Positions 1 through 8,597 of a DNA stretch of 64,000 bases are shown here, piece by piece. The stretch is from the NCBI RefSeq assembly GCF_002483235.1, contig NZ_DLHN01000017.1:223404-287403 (forward strand), written 5' to 3'. Positions within the stretch are counted from its first letter, which is position 1; each line of letters starts with the position of its first letter. Both the position numbers and the translations under genes were made by a program. The stretch is from Pedobacter glucosidilyticus. GTDB lineage: Bacteria > Bacteroidota > Bacteroidia > Sphingobacteriales > Sphingobacteriaceae. Below the pieces are notes generated by a model. It was not told the DNA's origin. It saw only the letters and a program-made list of their open reading frames with translations, and made no database searches.

Positions 1-2
1 TG

Positions 3-110
3 GATATTGCTCAAAAGAATTGGAAGCTAAACCCTCGAGACAGAATGGATATTTTATTAAAAACCTGTCATGATTGTATTGGAGCTGTATCCATAGAAGA
101 AATAATTTAA
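3..110 (+). CDS. HipA N-terminal subdomain protein (HipS-like), 3' part only
   Basis: The window opens inside this frame, so only the last 35 codons are visible. They end at a TAA at 108-110. The translated tail contains CHDCIGAVSI, which matches the end of the HipA N-terminal subdomain 1 family (usual form: an acidic-Cys-IGAVSI strand). The next gene's ATG overlaps this stop codon (TAATG), so the two are translationally coupled. In HipBST-type modules this subdomain is a separate small protein that neutralises the kinase, and the order here (small N-domain gene, then kinase) fits. The upstream HTH gene expected for such a module lies outside the window. The family is inferred from a short fragment. 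Confidence 0.7.
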   Translation, partial: DIAQKNWKLNPRDRMDILLKTCHDCIGAVSIEEII

Positions 111-1069
111 TGATGAAATCTAAATGTTTATATTGCTATAAAGCTATTCTTCATGAAGAATTACTTACATCAGCCGGACAAGATGGTTTTCACCCCAAAT
201 GCAGCAAAAAGTTTTTTGGAACAATAACCCCACCTAAGTTAGATTTTACGAAAGACCAAGTTTCAGAACTAGCTAAACAAATAATTAAAAGCCAAAAAGT
301 TATTACAGGTGTACAGCCAAAACTTTCATTAGGGTTTGATAGTCAAAACATAAAGAATTCACGCTTAACTATAGTAGGTATTTTTGGAGAATTTATTTTA
401 AAACCTCATACTACAACTTATCCATCTCTTCCTGAAATAGAGGATTTGACAATGCGCTTAGCAGAACTTAGTAAGATTAATACTGTAAAACATACGCTCA
501 TAAGATTAAAATCCGGAGAAATAGCCTATTTAACAAAGAGGGTCGACCGTACAGGAAATGGTAAAATCCACATGGAAGATATGTGCCAGCTAACCGAAAG
601 ACTTACTGAGCATAAGTATAGAGGGTCTTATGAACAAATTGCTAAAGTGATAAAAAAATATGCTAGTAATCCCGGATTAGACCTTACCAATTTTTTTGAA
701 GTAGTAGTTTTCAGCTTTTTAACAGGTAATAATGATATGTACCTGAAGAATTTTTCGCTCATTAAAAAACAACATTATATGTTATGCCCCGCTTATGATT
801 TAGTGGCTTCTGAATTGGTTATAGAAGGTGATGAAGAAGATTTGGCGCTTACTCTCAACGGTAAAAAAAGAAAATTAAACAGAAAAGATTTTGAAATAGC
901 CATGGAAAAAAGTGGGTTAGACACAAAGGTGATTTCCAATATTTTTAAAAGGTTTAGTAATCAAATTTCTAAATGGGAAAAACTTATTGATGAAAGCTTT
1001 CTATCTGAAAAGCTTAAAACCGACTATAAAAACATCATTATAAAAAAAACTAAACAAATTGAAATATAA
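110..1069 (+). CDS. HipA/HipT-like Ser/Thr kinase toxin, split type
   Basis: A 319-residue kinase of the HipA family, which in characterised members phosphorylates aminoacyl-tRNA synthetases and causes growth arrest. I chose the ATG at 110 because it overlaps the upstream stop; a second ATG follows at once at 113. The N-terminus has a Cys-x2-Cys (6-9) and a later HPKC, a probable zinc ribbon seen in the Bacteroidota branch. The Gly-rich loop reads VITGVQPKLSL. The catalytic stretch GNNDMYLKNFSL keeps Asp209, Lys213 and Asn214, but residue 211 is Tyr where the family normally has His (D-x-H-x-K-N). The metal-binding Asp is in AYDLVAS. The HipA N-terminal subdomain is missing from this chain and encoded upstream. 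Family assignment is strong; activity is uncertain because of the His to Tyr change. Confidence 0.85.
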   Translation: MMKSKCLYCYKAILHEELLTSAGQDGFHPKCSKKFFGTITPPKLDFTKDQVSELAKQIIKSQKVITGVQPKLSLGFDSQNIKNSRLTIVGIFGEFILKPHTTTYPSLPEIEDLTMRLAELSKINTVKHTLIRLKSGEIAYLTKRVDRTGNGKIHMEDMCQLTERLTEHKYRGSYEQIAKVIKKYASNPGLDLTNFFEVVVFSFLTGNNDMYLKNFSLIKKQHYMLCPAYDLVASELVIEGDEEDLALTLNGKKRKLNRKDFEIAMEKSGLDTKVISNIFKRFSNQISKWEKLIDESFLSEKLKTDYKNIIIKKTKQIEI

Positions 1070-1074
1070 ACTCA

Positions 1075-1353
1075 ATGCTGTATGCTATTGATAGGATGAT
1101 AAGAGCTTTAGACCGAGCTGGTAAACTTGCTCATTTAAAAGGCTTAATTGTTGGAGGTTTTACAGAATTAAAAGATAATGATATTCCTTTCGGATTTTCT
1201 GTAAAAGAGATTATTCACGATGTTGTAAAGAAATATGGTTACCCTGTAGCCTTTAATTTCCCAGCTGGGCATATACAAGATAATTGTGCTTTAAAGTTGG
1301 GGGATGAGATTAGGGTTGATACAAATCAAAGATTAGTGCATGTAAAGCAATGA
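1075..1353 (+). pseudogene. ldcA: 3' remnant of LD-carboxypeptidase (S66, LdcA-like)
   Basis: About 92 codons match only the C-terminal third of muramoyltetrapeptide carboxypeptidases: YAIDRMIRALDRAGKL, then KGLIVGGFTELKDN, then YPVAFNFPAGH with the catalytic-type His. The N-terminal domain holding the nucleophilic Ser is absent; family members are about 300 residues. The frame begins five bases after the HipA-like stop codon, with no signal peptide. I infer a truncated leftover, perhaps created when the toxin module inserted. A diverged second copy follows at 1412. It could still be expressed as a short open frame, but it cannot be a working peptidase. Confidence 0.8.
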
Positions 1354-1411
1354 TGATTATTGTATAAGTTTTACTCTAAAATATAACATTAATGCTATTT
1401 TAAGTTTTTAA

Positions 1412-1604
1412 CCCAAGCAAAGTAAACTTTCACATTTAAAAGGATTACTTGTGGATGAAGTTACTGATTTAAAAGATAACATCATCCATTTTGGACCTTC
1501 TGTAGAGGAAATTATTTACGAAACGATATAGAATTATCATTATCCTGTTGTTTTTAATTCCCCAGCACCTATAGAAAACTATTCAAGATAATCGTAATTT
1601 AAAC
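1412..1604 (+). pseudogene. Second, more decayed LdcA C-terminal fragment
   Basis: Reading from 1412, the codons give KLSHLKGLLV, then TDLKDNIIHFG, SVEEII, and YPVVFNSPA. This aligns collinearly with the remnant at 1075-1353; by my count about 29 of 48 aligned codons are identical. It has an in-frame TAG at 1529-1531 and a frameshift after about 1575, beyond which the match resumes (QDN) in another frame. This is a tandem partial duplicate decaying without selection. It occupies most of the otherwise gene-free stretch 1354-1717. Confidence 0.75.
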
Positions 1605-1717
1605 AGTATGATAAGGCTAGAAAAATAAACTTTTTTTATAGGTTAGACCATCTTTAAATAAAATTACTCTTCCCTAAAATTTAAACTAAATTTTTATACT
1701 GAACACCTATTAAAAGT

Positions 1718-1760
1718 AAAGACCCTAATACTTTAAATGTTTTAAAGTATTAGGGTCTTT
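1718..1760 (-). terminator. Strong hairpin terminator for susD
   Basis: Perfect 20-bp inverted repeat (1718-1737 and 1741-1760) with a 3-base loop. Read on the minus strand, downstream of the susD stop, the stem is followed by a T-rich run. On the plus strand the stem itself ends in TTTT, so it may also stop transcription arriving from the HipA side. Confidence 0.85.
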
Positions 1761-1782
1761 TCATTTAGAAATTTTACACGAG

Positions 1783-3156
1783 TTAGTTATAACCTGGATT
1801 ATTAGGTAATAATAAATCGTTAGTATTTATTGCACTTTGAGGAATTGGATAAAGTTGATCATTAACTGTTCTTCCCTTTGTTTCCAAGAAAACAGTAGCC
1901 ATAGTTTTTGAAGGAGTAACTGGATCAGGCGTTCTCTTCATATCAGTCCACCGAGTACCTTCGAAAGCAAGTTCAACTCTTCTTTCTTTAATAATTTTTT
2001 GTAAATCAATTGTCGTATATCCTGTTAAACCTCTATTTGTCCTAACCGCATTAATTCTTCCCAATGCTATAGCATCCGTGGCACTATTCGTAGTTAAGAA
2101 TTGAGCCTCGGCAGAAATTAAATACATTTCAGAGATTCTAAGAATATACAGTGGATGTGCACTATTACCATCAGGATCTTGATACTTTTTACAATACCAT
2201 CCTCCATTTCCAGCGGAAGCAGGAATTTCCTCAATAGAAGCGGCCTTTCGTGTATCATTAGCTTCATAAGCATTTACCAAAGAATTATCTACTGGTAACT
2301 CGGCTCTACCACTTCCTGGCATTGTTGGGTGTTGCAAGAAAAAGTCTAATGCATTTTCACCTTCTGTTACGGTATAATTAAGCTTGAATATATGTTCAGT
2401 TGACTCATACGGTGGGGTAAACATAGAAGAATAATTATTAGTGATAGCAAAATTAGTAGATGCTATTACTTCATCTGCTAATCTTTTAGCTTCACCATAG
2501 TTCTTTCTAATAAGATAAACTCTAGCAAGTAATGCCTTAGCTGCTTCAACTGAAGCAAACTTACTATCTGTAAAAGGAGCAGGGTTTTGAATACTAAAAT
2601 TTAGGTCTTCAATAATTTTAGTATAAACTTGATCCTCGGTAGATCTAGGTATTTTAACGATATCTCTATTATTAACAATCGGAACAGGACCAAACAAAGT
2701 TACCAATCTATAATAACCATAAGCTCTTAAAAAATAAGCTTGACCTAACAAAGGTGTTTTAATATTAGCTGGAATTTCAGAATTACTATTTAAAATCTCA
2801 ATTAGATCATTTGCCCTTTGAATTACTGCATACGGACCAATAAAATATCTATCGACAAGAACATTACTTGTTAAAATAGCATTATCATCTATTTCACCGT
2901 GTTGAAAAAAAGTAGCTCTATACCTTAAGTTATCTGCAGATAAATCCTCTGTAGCGTAACTCAAATAATAAAACGTGGTATTTCCTGTTTGTAATGCATC
3001 ATAAATTCCATTAAGTAATTTAGGAGCATCAGCCGCTCCAATAACTTCTGGTGAAAGTGAAGCTCTTGGATTAACTTCATCAAGTGCTTTTTCGCAAGAT
3101 GTAGCAAAAACTAGACTACATGCAACAGCTATATTTAATAATATTTTAGTCTTCAT
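1783..3156 (-). CDS. SusD/RagB family outer-membrane nutrient-binding lipoprotein
   Basis: 457 residues, short for the family (usually 480-600). The start is a type II signal peptide ending ATSCEKALDE, which gives a surface lipoprotein with Cys21. TPR-like helices carry the family signature around residues 130-175 (YFLRAYGYYRLVTLFGPVPI). The C-terminal RagB/SusD signature is ERRVELAFEGTRWTDMKR. It sits 11 bp downstream of susC, and together they would form a TonB-dependent uptake complex in the outer membrane. No glycoside hydrolase, sulfatase, peptidase, regulator or sigma/anti-sigma pair adjoins the pair, so the substrate cannot be inferred. Confidence 0.95.
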   Translation of the reverse strand: MKTKILLNIAVACSLVFATSCEKALDEVNPRASLSPEVIGAADAPKLLNGIYDALQTGNTTFYYLSYATEDLSADNLRYRATFFQHGEIDDNAILTSNVLVDRYFIGPYAVIQRANDLIEILNSNSEIPANIKTPLLGQAYFLRAYGYYRLVTLFGPVPIVNNRDIVKIPRSTEDQVYTKIIEDLNFSIQNPAPFTDSKFASVEAAKALLARVYLIRKNYGEAKRLADEVIASTNFAITNNYSSMFTPPYESTEHIFKLNYTVTEGENALDFFLQHPTMPGSGRAELPVDNSLVNAYEANDTRKAASIEEIPASAGNGGWYCKKYQDPDGNSAHPLYILRISEMYLISAEAQFLTTNSATDAIALGRINAVRTNRGLTGYTTIDLQKIIKERRVELAFEGTRWTDMKRTPDPVTPSKTMATVFLETKGRTVNDQLYPIPQSAINTNDLLLPNNPGYN

Positions 3157-3167
3157 AATTTTTCTTC

Positions 3168-6100
3168 TTATAAACCAACGTTTAAACCAAATGAAAATGT
3201 TTTGAACTGTGGTATAGTACCTTGATCAACACCTGTGTTAGCAATACTAAATGTTGAAGATACTTCTGGATCAAAACCTGTATAATTTGTAAATGTTAAG
3301 ATATTCTGACCAGTTACAAATACTCTAGCGTTGTTTATTCTTAATTTACTGGTAACATTTTTAGGTAGATTATAGCCTAATGTAATATTTTTTAATCTTA
3401 AATAGCTTCCGTCTTCTAAATATCTAGATGATCTTTGATTATTAAAAATACCTTGCGTACCACCAACAGCTCTAGGATATTTTGCATTAGTATTGGTTGG
3501 AGTCCATCTATTTTCAAAAACATCTCTAAAAATATTGGCAGCCGGAGCTGTTGCAGAAACTTGACCTCCCAAACTTGCACTACCTCCAACACCTTCGGCA
3601 TTAAGATTATAGATATCATTTCCGTAAGAAAATTGGAAGAATATACCTAAATCAAAGTTCTTATAAGAAAAATTATTAGTTAGACCTCCGTATAGACTTG
3701 GTAGTGGATTACCCATAAATTGTCTATCATCTGCATTAATTGAGTTTGAATTATTGATATCTTCAAACCTCATATCACCTGTTGCAGGATCAACACCTAA
3801 GGACTTAATTAAGAAGAAAGAACCTAAAGGTTGTCCAACCGCTGTTCTAACCACAAAACCTGCATCAATTGGCTGATCATTAAATAATGCAGTTACTGTA
3901 TTTTTATAAGTTGATAAATTCAAAGAGGTATTCCACTTAAATGCTCCAATAAGATTTCTTGAAGAAATAAGGAAATCAAAACCTTCACCTTCTAAATTAC
4001 CAACATTTTCGAGAATTGAAGTAAATCCTGTAGTAGCAGGTATTGGTCTATTTTGTAATAAGTCAAAAGTTTTTTTCTTGTAATAATCAGCTGAAAAATC
4101 AATTCTACTATTTAAAAAAGACACTTCTAACCCAATATCAAATTGTCTGGTAGTTTCCCAACGTAAATCTGGACTACCTATAGTACTTAAGGCAAAACCC
4201 GGAGTGTCATCATAATTAAATCCACCTCCTATTAATCTTCTTGAGGTAAAGTTTCCTATTCCTTCTTGATTACCTGTTTCACCATAACTAGTTCTAAGTT
4301 TCATTAAGTTTATAAAGTCTAAACCTTGAAAGAATGACTCCTCTGAAATAATCCACCCGGCGGAAACAGAAGGGAAATATCCATATCTTCCTTTATCCGG
4401 AAACTTAGTTGAGCCATCTCTTCTTATTGATGCGCCAAGAAGATATTTCTCATCCCAAGCTAAATTAAGTCTAGCAAGCATAGATTCAATTCTAAACTGT
4501 GTTATACTGGCAGTACCGGTTGCTATTTGAGCGGCAGATGTTAAATATGGAGTCAAATCAGATGGAAAATTAGTTCCAGTTAACCTATTGTTCTCCCTGT
4601 CATTCCATTGAAATTCATGTACTGCTGTAGCATCTAAATTCAACTTATCATTAAAAAAGAATTTATTATAAGAAAGAGTTTGAGTAGTTACAATATTTTG
4701 TGTTTGAACATACCCTGAAGAAGCAGCACCGTTTGAGCCAACACCTGGTAATGAAGTTATTGGATCGTAAGTTCTCTGGTCAAGGTAACTGTAATCAATA
4801 CCTACAGATGACTTGAAACGAAGTTCAGGTAGTATCTTAAACTCTACAAAAGATGAATTAAAGATATTTGATAAATTTATCAAATCATCTGATTGAAACA
4901 TGTGAGATGGATTACCAAAACTATTAATAGCAAAAGTCCCATCAGGATTAAAAATTGGCTGATCTGGTCTAGCTATTAAAGCTCTTGGAAATGGAGAATA
5001 TATACTATTATCTATGGGGGTCTCATTTCTTAATGTTCTAGAAAGAGATAAGTTAGATCCAAATCTTATGAAATCATTAATATTATGAGTAACATTGGTT
5101 CTAATAGCATATCTATCAAAAGAACCCTTTTTTAAAGCTCCATCCTGATTAAAGTAATTAAAAGAGCTGTAGAATTGTGTTTTCTCATTTCCTCCTGAAG
5201 TGAGTGAAAGTTGAAAACTGTTAACTCGAGAATCATCAGAAACAACTTGATCGACCCAATTCACATTATTATCTGGATTGTTGATTTGAGCCTGTGTAAA
5301 TAATGTTGGTAAACCTCTATTTACTAGTGCTTCATTATACATAGTTCTGTATTCTGACGCATTTAAAACTTCTCTTACATTTGTTAATGACTGATATCCT
5401 GTGTAAGTATTAACATTTATAGAAGATTTTCCACCTTTTTTACCAGATTTTGTTGTTATTAAAATAACACCATTAGAACCTCTAGAGCCATAAATAGCAG
5501 CAGCAGCAGCATCTTTTAAAACGTCTATAGACTCTATATCTTCTGGGTTAATGTTCGCCAAAGGAGAAATATCCCTATCTGGATTAGCAACAGGATCTGA
5601 TGGAATAAAATTATTATTACTTGGCAATATTACTCCATCAACCACATATAAGGGCTTATTACCAGCTAGTAAAGAAGATCTACCTCTAACAGCCACATTA
5701 ATCGGAGCACCCGGTCTTCCTGACCCTGCTGAAACCTGAACACCTGCTAAACGACCTTGTAATGCTTGAGCAATATCAGGAACTGGCTGTTCTTTGATAT
5801 CTTGAGCACTTACGCTGGAAATAGCTGACGTTACATTCTTCTTGATCTGAGTTCCATACCCAACAATAACAACTTCAGATAGCTGCTTATTGTCTGCCGC
5901 TAAGGCAATATTTAAACTGCGTGAGTTAGAAACCGTTACTTCCTTTGTCTCAGTACCTATAAAGCTAACTACCAAAACAGAATTTGTAGAAGGTACTGAA
6001 ATGCTGAATTGTCCTTTTGAATCTGTTTGAGTTGCAATATTACCGTTTTTCAGTTTTACACTAGCCCCAGGAAGTGGAAGTCCATCCTCAGCGGAAGTTA

Positions 6101-6185
6101 CCGTACCTGTTACGGTACGCTCTTGTGCTATTGCATTTACCGCAACAAACAACAAGATGAATAAACTCTGTACAAGTTTTTTCAT
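3168..6185 (-). CDS. SusC/RagA family TonB-linked outer membrane transporter
   Basis: 1005 residues. A signal peptide (1-20) is followed by a carboxypeptidase-D-like beta-sandwich (about 22-105, RTVTGTVTSAEDGLPLPGAS). Next come the TonB plug (about 110-240, with VVIVGYGTQIKKNVTSAIS and SIDVLKDAAAAAIYGSRGSN) and the 22-strand barrel, ending in an aromatic-rich strand (FKTFSFGLNVGL). It imports an unknown oligomer handed over by the SusD partner encoded just downstream. There is no STN domain at the N-terminus, so control by a classic FecI/FecR pair is unlikely. The upstream leader contains palindromes (see 6269-6358). Confidence 0.96.
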   Translation of the reverse strand: MKKLVQSLFILLFVAVNAIAQERTVTGTVTSAEDGLPLPGASVKLKNGNIATQTDSKGQFSISVPSTNSVLVVSFIGTETKEVTVSNSRSLNIALAADNKQLSEVVIVGYGTQIKKNVTSAISSVSAQDIKEQPVPDIAQALQGRLAGVQVSAGSGRPGAPINVAVRGRSSLLAGNKPLYVVDGVILPSNNNFIPSDPVANPDRDISPLANINPEDIESIDVLKDAAAAAIYGSRGSNGVILITTKSGKKGGKSSINVNTYTGYQSLTNVREVLNASEYRTMYNEALVNRGLPTLFTQAQINNPDNNVNWVDQVVSDDSRVNSFQLSLTSGGNEKTQFYSSFNYFNQDGALKKGSFDRYAIRTNVTHNINDFIRFGSNLSLSRTLRNETPIDNSIYSPFPRALIARPDQPIFNPDGTFAINSFGNPSHMFQSDDLINLSNIFNSSFVEFKILPELRFKSSVGIDYSYLDQRTYDPITSLPGVGSNGAASSGYVQTQNIVTTQTLSYNKFFFNDKLNLDATAVHEFQWNDRENNRLTGTNFPSDLTPYLTSAAQIATGTASITQFRIESMLARLNLAWDEKYLLGASIRRDGSTKFPDKGRYGYFPSVSAGWIISEESFFQGLDFINLMKLRTSYGETGNQEGIGNFTSRRLIGGGFNYDDTPGFALSTIGSPDLRWETTRQFDIGLEVSFLNSRIDFSADYYKKKTFDLLQNRPIPATTGFTSILENVGNLEGEGFDFLISSRNLIGAFKWNTSLNLSTYKNTVTALFNDQPIDAGFVVRTAVGQPLGSFFLIKSLGVDPATGDMRFEDINNSNSINADDRQFMGNPLPSLYGGLTNNFSYKNFDLGIFFQFSYGNDIYNLNAEGVGGSASLGGQVSATAPAANIFRDVFENRWTPTNTNAKYPRAVGGTQGIFNNQRSSRYLEDGSYLRLKNITLGYNLPKNVTSKLRINNARVFVTGQNILTFTNYTGFDPEVSSTFSIANTGVDQGTIPQFKTFSFGLNVGL

Positions 6186-6268
6186 ACAATTTGAAATAAG
6201 TTAGTTAATAAATAGTGTTAATTAATGTTAAATATAATATTATATTATGCTTACATACAAATTTTTTG

Positions 6269-6358
6269 CATGAAAAAAATCACATTTTCATGTAAACCCT
6301 TAATAATCAAGTTATTAAAATATTTCAAATATCTCAATCAACAGCTTGTATTGTTGAT
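6269..6358. promoter_or_regulatory. Palindrome-rich leader between xth and susC
   Basis: The 284-bp gap 6186-6469 holds no gene. It has a perfect 8-bp inverted repeat CATGAAAA/TTTTCATG (6269-6276, 6285-6292; 8-base spacer) nested inside TTACAT/ATGTAA. It also has a 7-bp inverted repeat ATCAACA/TGTTGAT (6337-6343, 6352-6358). Such symmetric sites upstream of susC are plausible operators or leader-RNA hairpins. I found no exact TAnnTTTG element for susC here. Confidence 0.4.
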
Positions 6359-6469
6359 ATATTGACAATAAAACAACCTTTTTATTGCCAATAAATACAA
6401 TTACACAACATTTAATTCTATTTTTATGATAGAAATCATGTTATATTAAGAATTTGCTAATTAAAATCC

Positions 6470-7237
6470 TTAAAAGCTCAATTCTAAAACTATTGGACAA
6501 TGGTCTGAGTGTTTTGCCTCTGGTAGTATGGAAGCTCTTTTAAAATAAGGTTGTAAAGCAGTTGTAGCCAGATGATAATCTATTCGCCAACCTAAATTTT
6601 TTTGTCTTGCTCCTGCTCGATAGCTCCACCAGGTGTAATGGTGTGGGTCTTGATTAAAATATCTGAAAGTATCTATGTATCCACTATTGATAAATTTCTC
6701 CATCCAGTCTCTTTCTTCTGGCAAAAACCCTGATGAGTTTGCATTTGATTTCGGATTATGTATATCAATGGCTCTATGGCAAATATTATAATCGCCGCAA
6801 ATGATAAGTTTTGGGAACTTTTCTTTTAATTCTTGTGCATATACATAAAAATCATCCAGAAACTTAAACTTAAAACCCTGACGTTCTTCTCCGCTAGAGC
6901 CTGATGGAAAATAAGCACTCATTACAGAAAAATCATCAAAATCTGCTCTTATGGTTCTTCCTTCTGCATCATACTCGGCTATACCGCAACCATACTCAAT
7001 ATGTTTGGGCTGTATTTTACTTAAAATAGCTGTACCACTATATCCTTTTTTTTGTGCCGGATACCAATAATGGTGATAGCCCAACTGCTCTATTAAAAAT
7101 AAATCTGCTATTTGGTCTGGTGTTGCTTTAATTTCTTGTAAGCAAACAATATCGGCATCTGTAGCTTGCAACCAAGATAACCATTCTTTATTTATAGCTG
7201 CTCTTATGCCGTTTAAGTTATAGGATATAATTTTCAT
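6470..7237 (-). CDS. xth: Exodeoxyribonuclease III
   Basis: 255 residues, the normal length for ExoIII/ExoA-type AP endonucleases, which cut 5' of abasic sites and degrade one strand of duplex DNA. Visible motifs of the exonuclease-endonuclease-phosphatase fold are YNLNGIRAA near the N-terminus, CLQEIKA with the metal-binding Glu, GDYNICHRAIDIHNP with catalytic Asp and Asn, GWRIDYHL, and the C-terminal SDHCPIVLEL with the catalytic Asp-His pair. No signal peptide, so it is cytoplasmic. It appears complete. Confidence 0.95.
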   Translation of the reverse strand: MKIISYNLNGIRAAINKEWLSWLQATDADIVCLQEIKATPDQIADLFLIEQLGYHHYWYPAQKKGYSGTAILSKIQPKHIEYGCGIAEYDAEGRTIRADFDDFSVMSAYFPSGSSGEERQGFKFKFLDDFYVYAQELKEKFPKLIICGDYNICHRAIDIHNPKSNANSSGFLPEERDWMEKFINSGYIDTFRYFNQDPHHYTWWSYRAGARQKNLGWRIDYHLATTALQPYFKRASILPEAKHSDHCPIVLELSF

Positions 7238-7341
7238 GAGTTTATCAGTGGTCGGTTTTTAGTAATTTGTTTTAGCTATAAGGTCTTAGTATACATCGAA
7301 AATTGATAAAAAGCTACTCGTCATAACAAAGGCGTAGCAGT

Positions 7342-8061
7342 TTATTTTTGAATTTTAACTTTTGAATCTCTTAATTTAAGTTTCTTAACTTCTCTGGGCT
7401 TTAAAAGTGATACCTCCATTTTAATGTCTTCTAAAGGTCGGTTGTTGCCATCTACCTTTACACCAGCAATAGCATCCAGCATTTCTAAACCTTTTACAAC
7501 TTCTCCAAAAACAGTATAATTCCTATCCAAAAAAGGTGTACCACCTATGGTTTTATAAACTTCACGCTGATAGGTCGGTATTTTTTTACCTTCTAAACGA
7601 TATTGTTCTATTTGATCCAACTCTACATCGGTATATTTTTTACCTTGTACGATATAAAACTGACAAGAGCTAGAAGCTTTAGCCGGGTTATTATCTCGGG
7701 CAGCAGCCAAAACACCTCTTTTATGAAAAAGCGTACTATCAAATTCAGCATCAACACGGTAACCTAAATCTCCACTACCTAAAACATCTCCTGCTTTAGC
7801 GGTTTTTGAGGCAGGGTCTCCACCTTGTATCATAAAATCTTTAATGACACGATGGAATAGCGTTTGATTTAAAGTCCCCTCCTTCACTAACTTTAAAAAG
7901 TTATCACGATGTTTTGGAGTTTGATTATACAACATTAAATAAACCTCACCTTTGTTGGTACTGATTTTTACATATTGATTTTTAGGCTTTGCTGCAAAAA
8001 CTAAGGTGTTTAACAGGATAAAAATGAGTGTAAAGGAAAATTTTTTTGATGGTTTGTACAT
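7342..8061 (-). CDS. Cyclophilin-type peptidyl-prolyl isomerase, exported
   Basis: 239 residues with an N-terminal signal peptide (about 1-23, ending VFAAKPKN) and then a cyclophilin domain. Core motifs are FHRVIKDFMIQGGDP and SSCQFYIVQGKK, with the usual Arg and Gln catalytic residues. The segment around residues 140-175 (KKYTDVELDQIEQYRLEGKK) is a longer lid typical of the Bacteroidota periplasmic branch. A basic tail (about 225-239) follows the domain. It probably assists folding of exported proteins. The ATG lies directly beside a GGTTAGTT-type tandem repeat in its leader. Confidence 0.93.
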   Translation of the reverse strand: MYKPSKKFSFTLIFILLNTLVFAAKPKNQYVKISTNKGEVYLMLYNQTPKHRDNFLKLVKEGTLNQTLFHRVIKDFMIQGGDPASKTAKAGDVLGSGDLGYRVDAEFDSTLFHKRGVLAAARDNNPAKASSSCQFYIVQGKKYTDVELDQIEQYRLEGKKIPTYQREVYKTIGGTPFLDRNYTVFGEVVKGLEMLDAIAGVKVDGNNRPLEDIKMEVSLLKPREVKKLKLRDSKVKIQK

Positions 8062-8096
8062 GGTTGGTTAGTTTGTTAGTTGGTTAGTTGGTTAGT
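8062..8096. repeat. GGTTAGTT-type short tandem repeat
   Basis: About four imperfect copies of an 8-base unit (GGTTAGTT with variants) lie immediately upstream of the cyclophilin start codon, between that gene and the small gene at 8123. Its position suggests slippage could alter the leader, but it does not reach a known promoter element. Confidence 0.75.
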
Positions 8097-8122
8097 CCTG
8101 ATAGCTATTGGGAGTTAAAGGG

Positions 8123-8470
8123 CTACAAATCAAATAAACTTTCAAAATAGGATACTATTAAAGACTTTAAAATCATTTCTTGCTCTAATAAAGTATAATT
8201 GGGTATGGGTTTTATTTTCTTCCAATGCGGCCAACCATCTTGGTCTAAACCTTCTAACTCATAAAAACCCATCTCAGAAAATAAGCGACAGGTTGCGATA
8301 TGCATTAATTCTTCTTTTTGTCTTTTACTAAACTTTTTTGGGCCTTTTCCTAACTCTTGCACACCTATTAAAAAAAGAATGACTTTCATATCTGGCTTTT
8401 CATTATCAAAATCACTAGCCAGAATTTGCTGTAACTTATTAAACTTATGATTAATCTCTGCTGGTATCAT
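8123..8470 (-). CDS. Conserved hypothetical cytoplasmic protein
   Basis: 115 residues, no signal peptide or membrane segment. Central segment GKGPKKFSKRQKEELMHIAT is basic and helical, followed by WPHWKKIKPIP. I do not recognise a domain of known function. It reads like a small conserved Bacteroidota protein with mixed helices and ends ESLFDL. It lies 61 bp upstream of the cyclophilin gene on the same strand and could be co-transcribed with it. The start ATG at 8470 is the only sensible one. Confidence 0.7.
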   Translation of the reverse strand: MIPAEINHKFNKLQQILASDFDNEKPDMKVILFLIGVQELGKGPKKFSKRQKEELMHIATCRLFSEMGFYELEGLDQDGWPHWKKIKPIPNYTLLEQEMILKSLIVSYFESLFDL

Positions 8471-8550
8471 TAAAACAAAGATAATTTAAATACAGATAAA
8501 TAAGCTGCCAAACTGTGTATGATTAATTTTACAAATTCCATAATGAAACA

Positions 8551-8583
8551 TTGTTGCATATTATGCGTTATTAGCTATATTTG
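8551..8583 (+). promoter_or_regulatory. Bacteroidota sigma-type promoter with overlapping palindrome
   Basis: A -7 element TATATTTG (8576-8583, exact TAnnTTTG) is preceded by TTG at 8554-8556 with a 19-bp spacer. The sequences GTTGCA (8553-8558) and TGCAAC (8582-8587) form an inverted repeat that covers both promoter elements, as a repressor operator would. The predicted start site is within about 10 bases of the ATG at 8598. Confidence 0.7.
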
Positions 8584-8597
8584 CAACGTTAATCAAA

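Noticed and set aside
1075..1353. Open frame considered as an intact small gene
   Set aside because: It matches only the C-terminal third of LD-carboxypeptidases, lacks the catalytic Ser domain, and a decayed duplicate follows.
1783..6185. SusC/SusD pair considered as a polysaccharide utilisation locus
   Set aside because: No carbohydrate-active enzyme, sulfatase, transporter or hybrid regulator lies on either side; the neighbours are housekeeping genes.
8062..8096. GGTTAG-rich repeat considered as a telomere-like or phage-end sequence
   Set aside because: Only about four imperfect units inside a gene-dense chromosomal region; simple slippage repeat.
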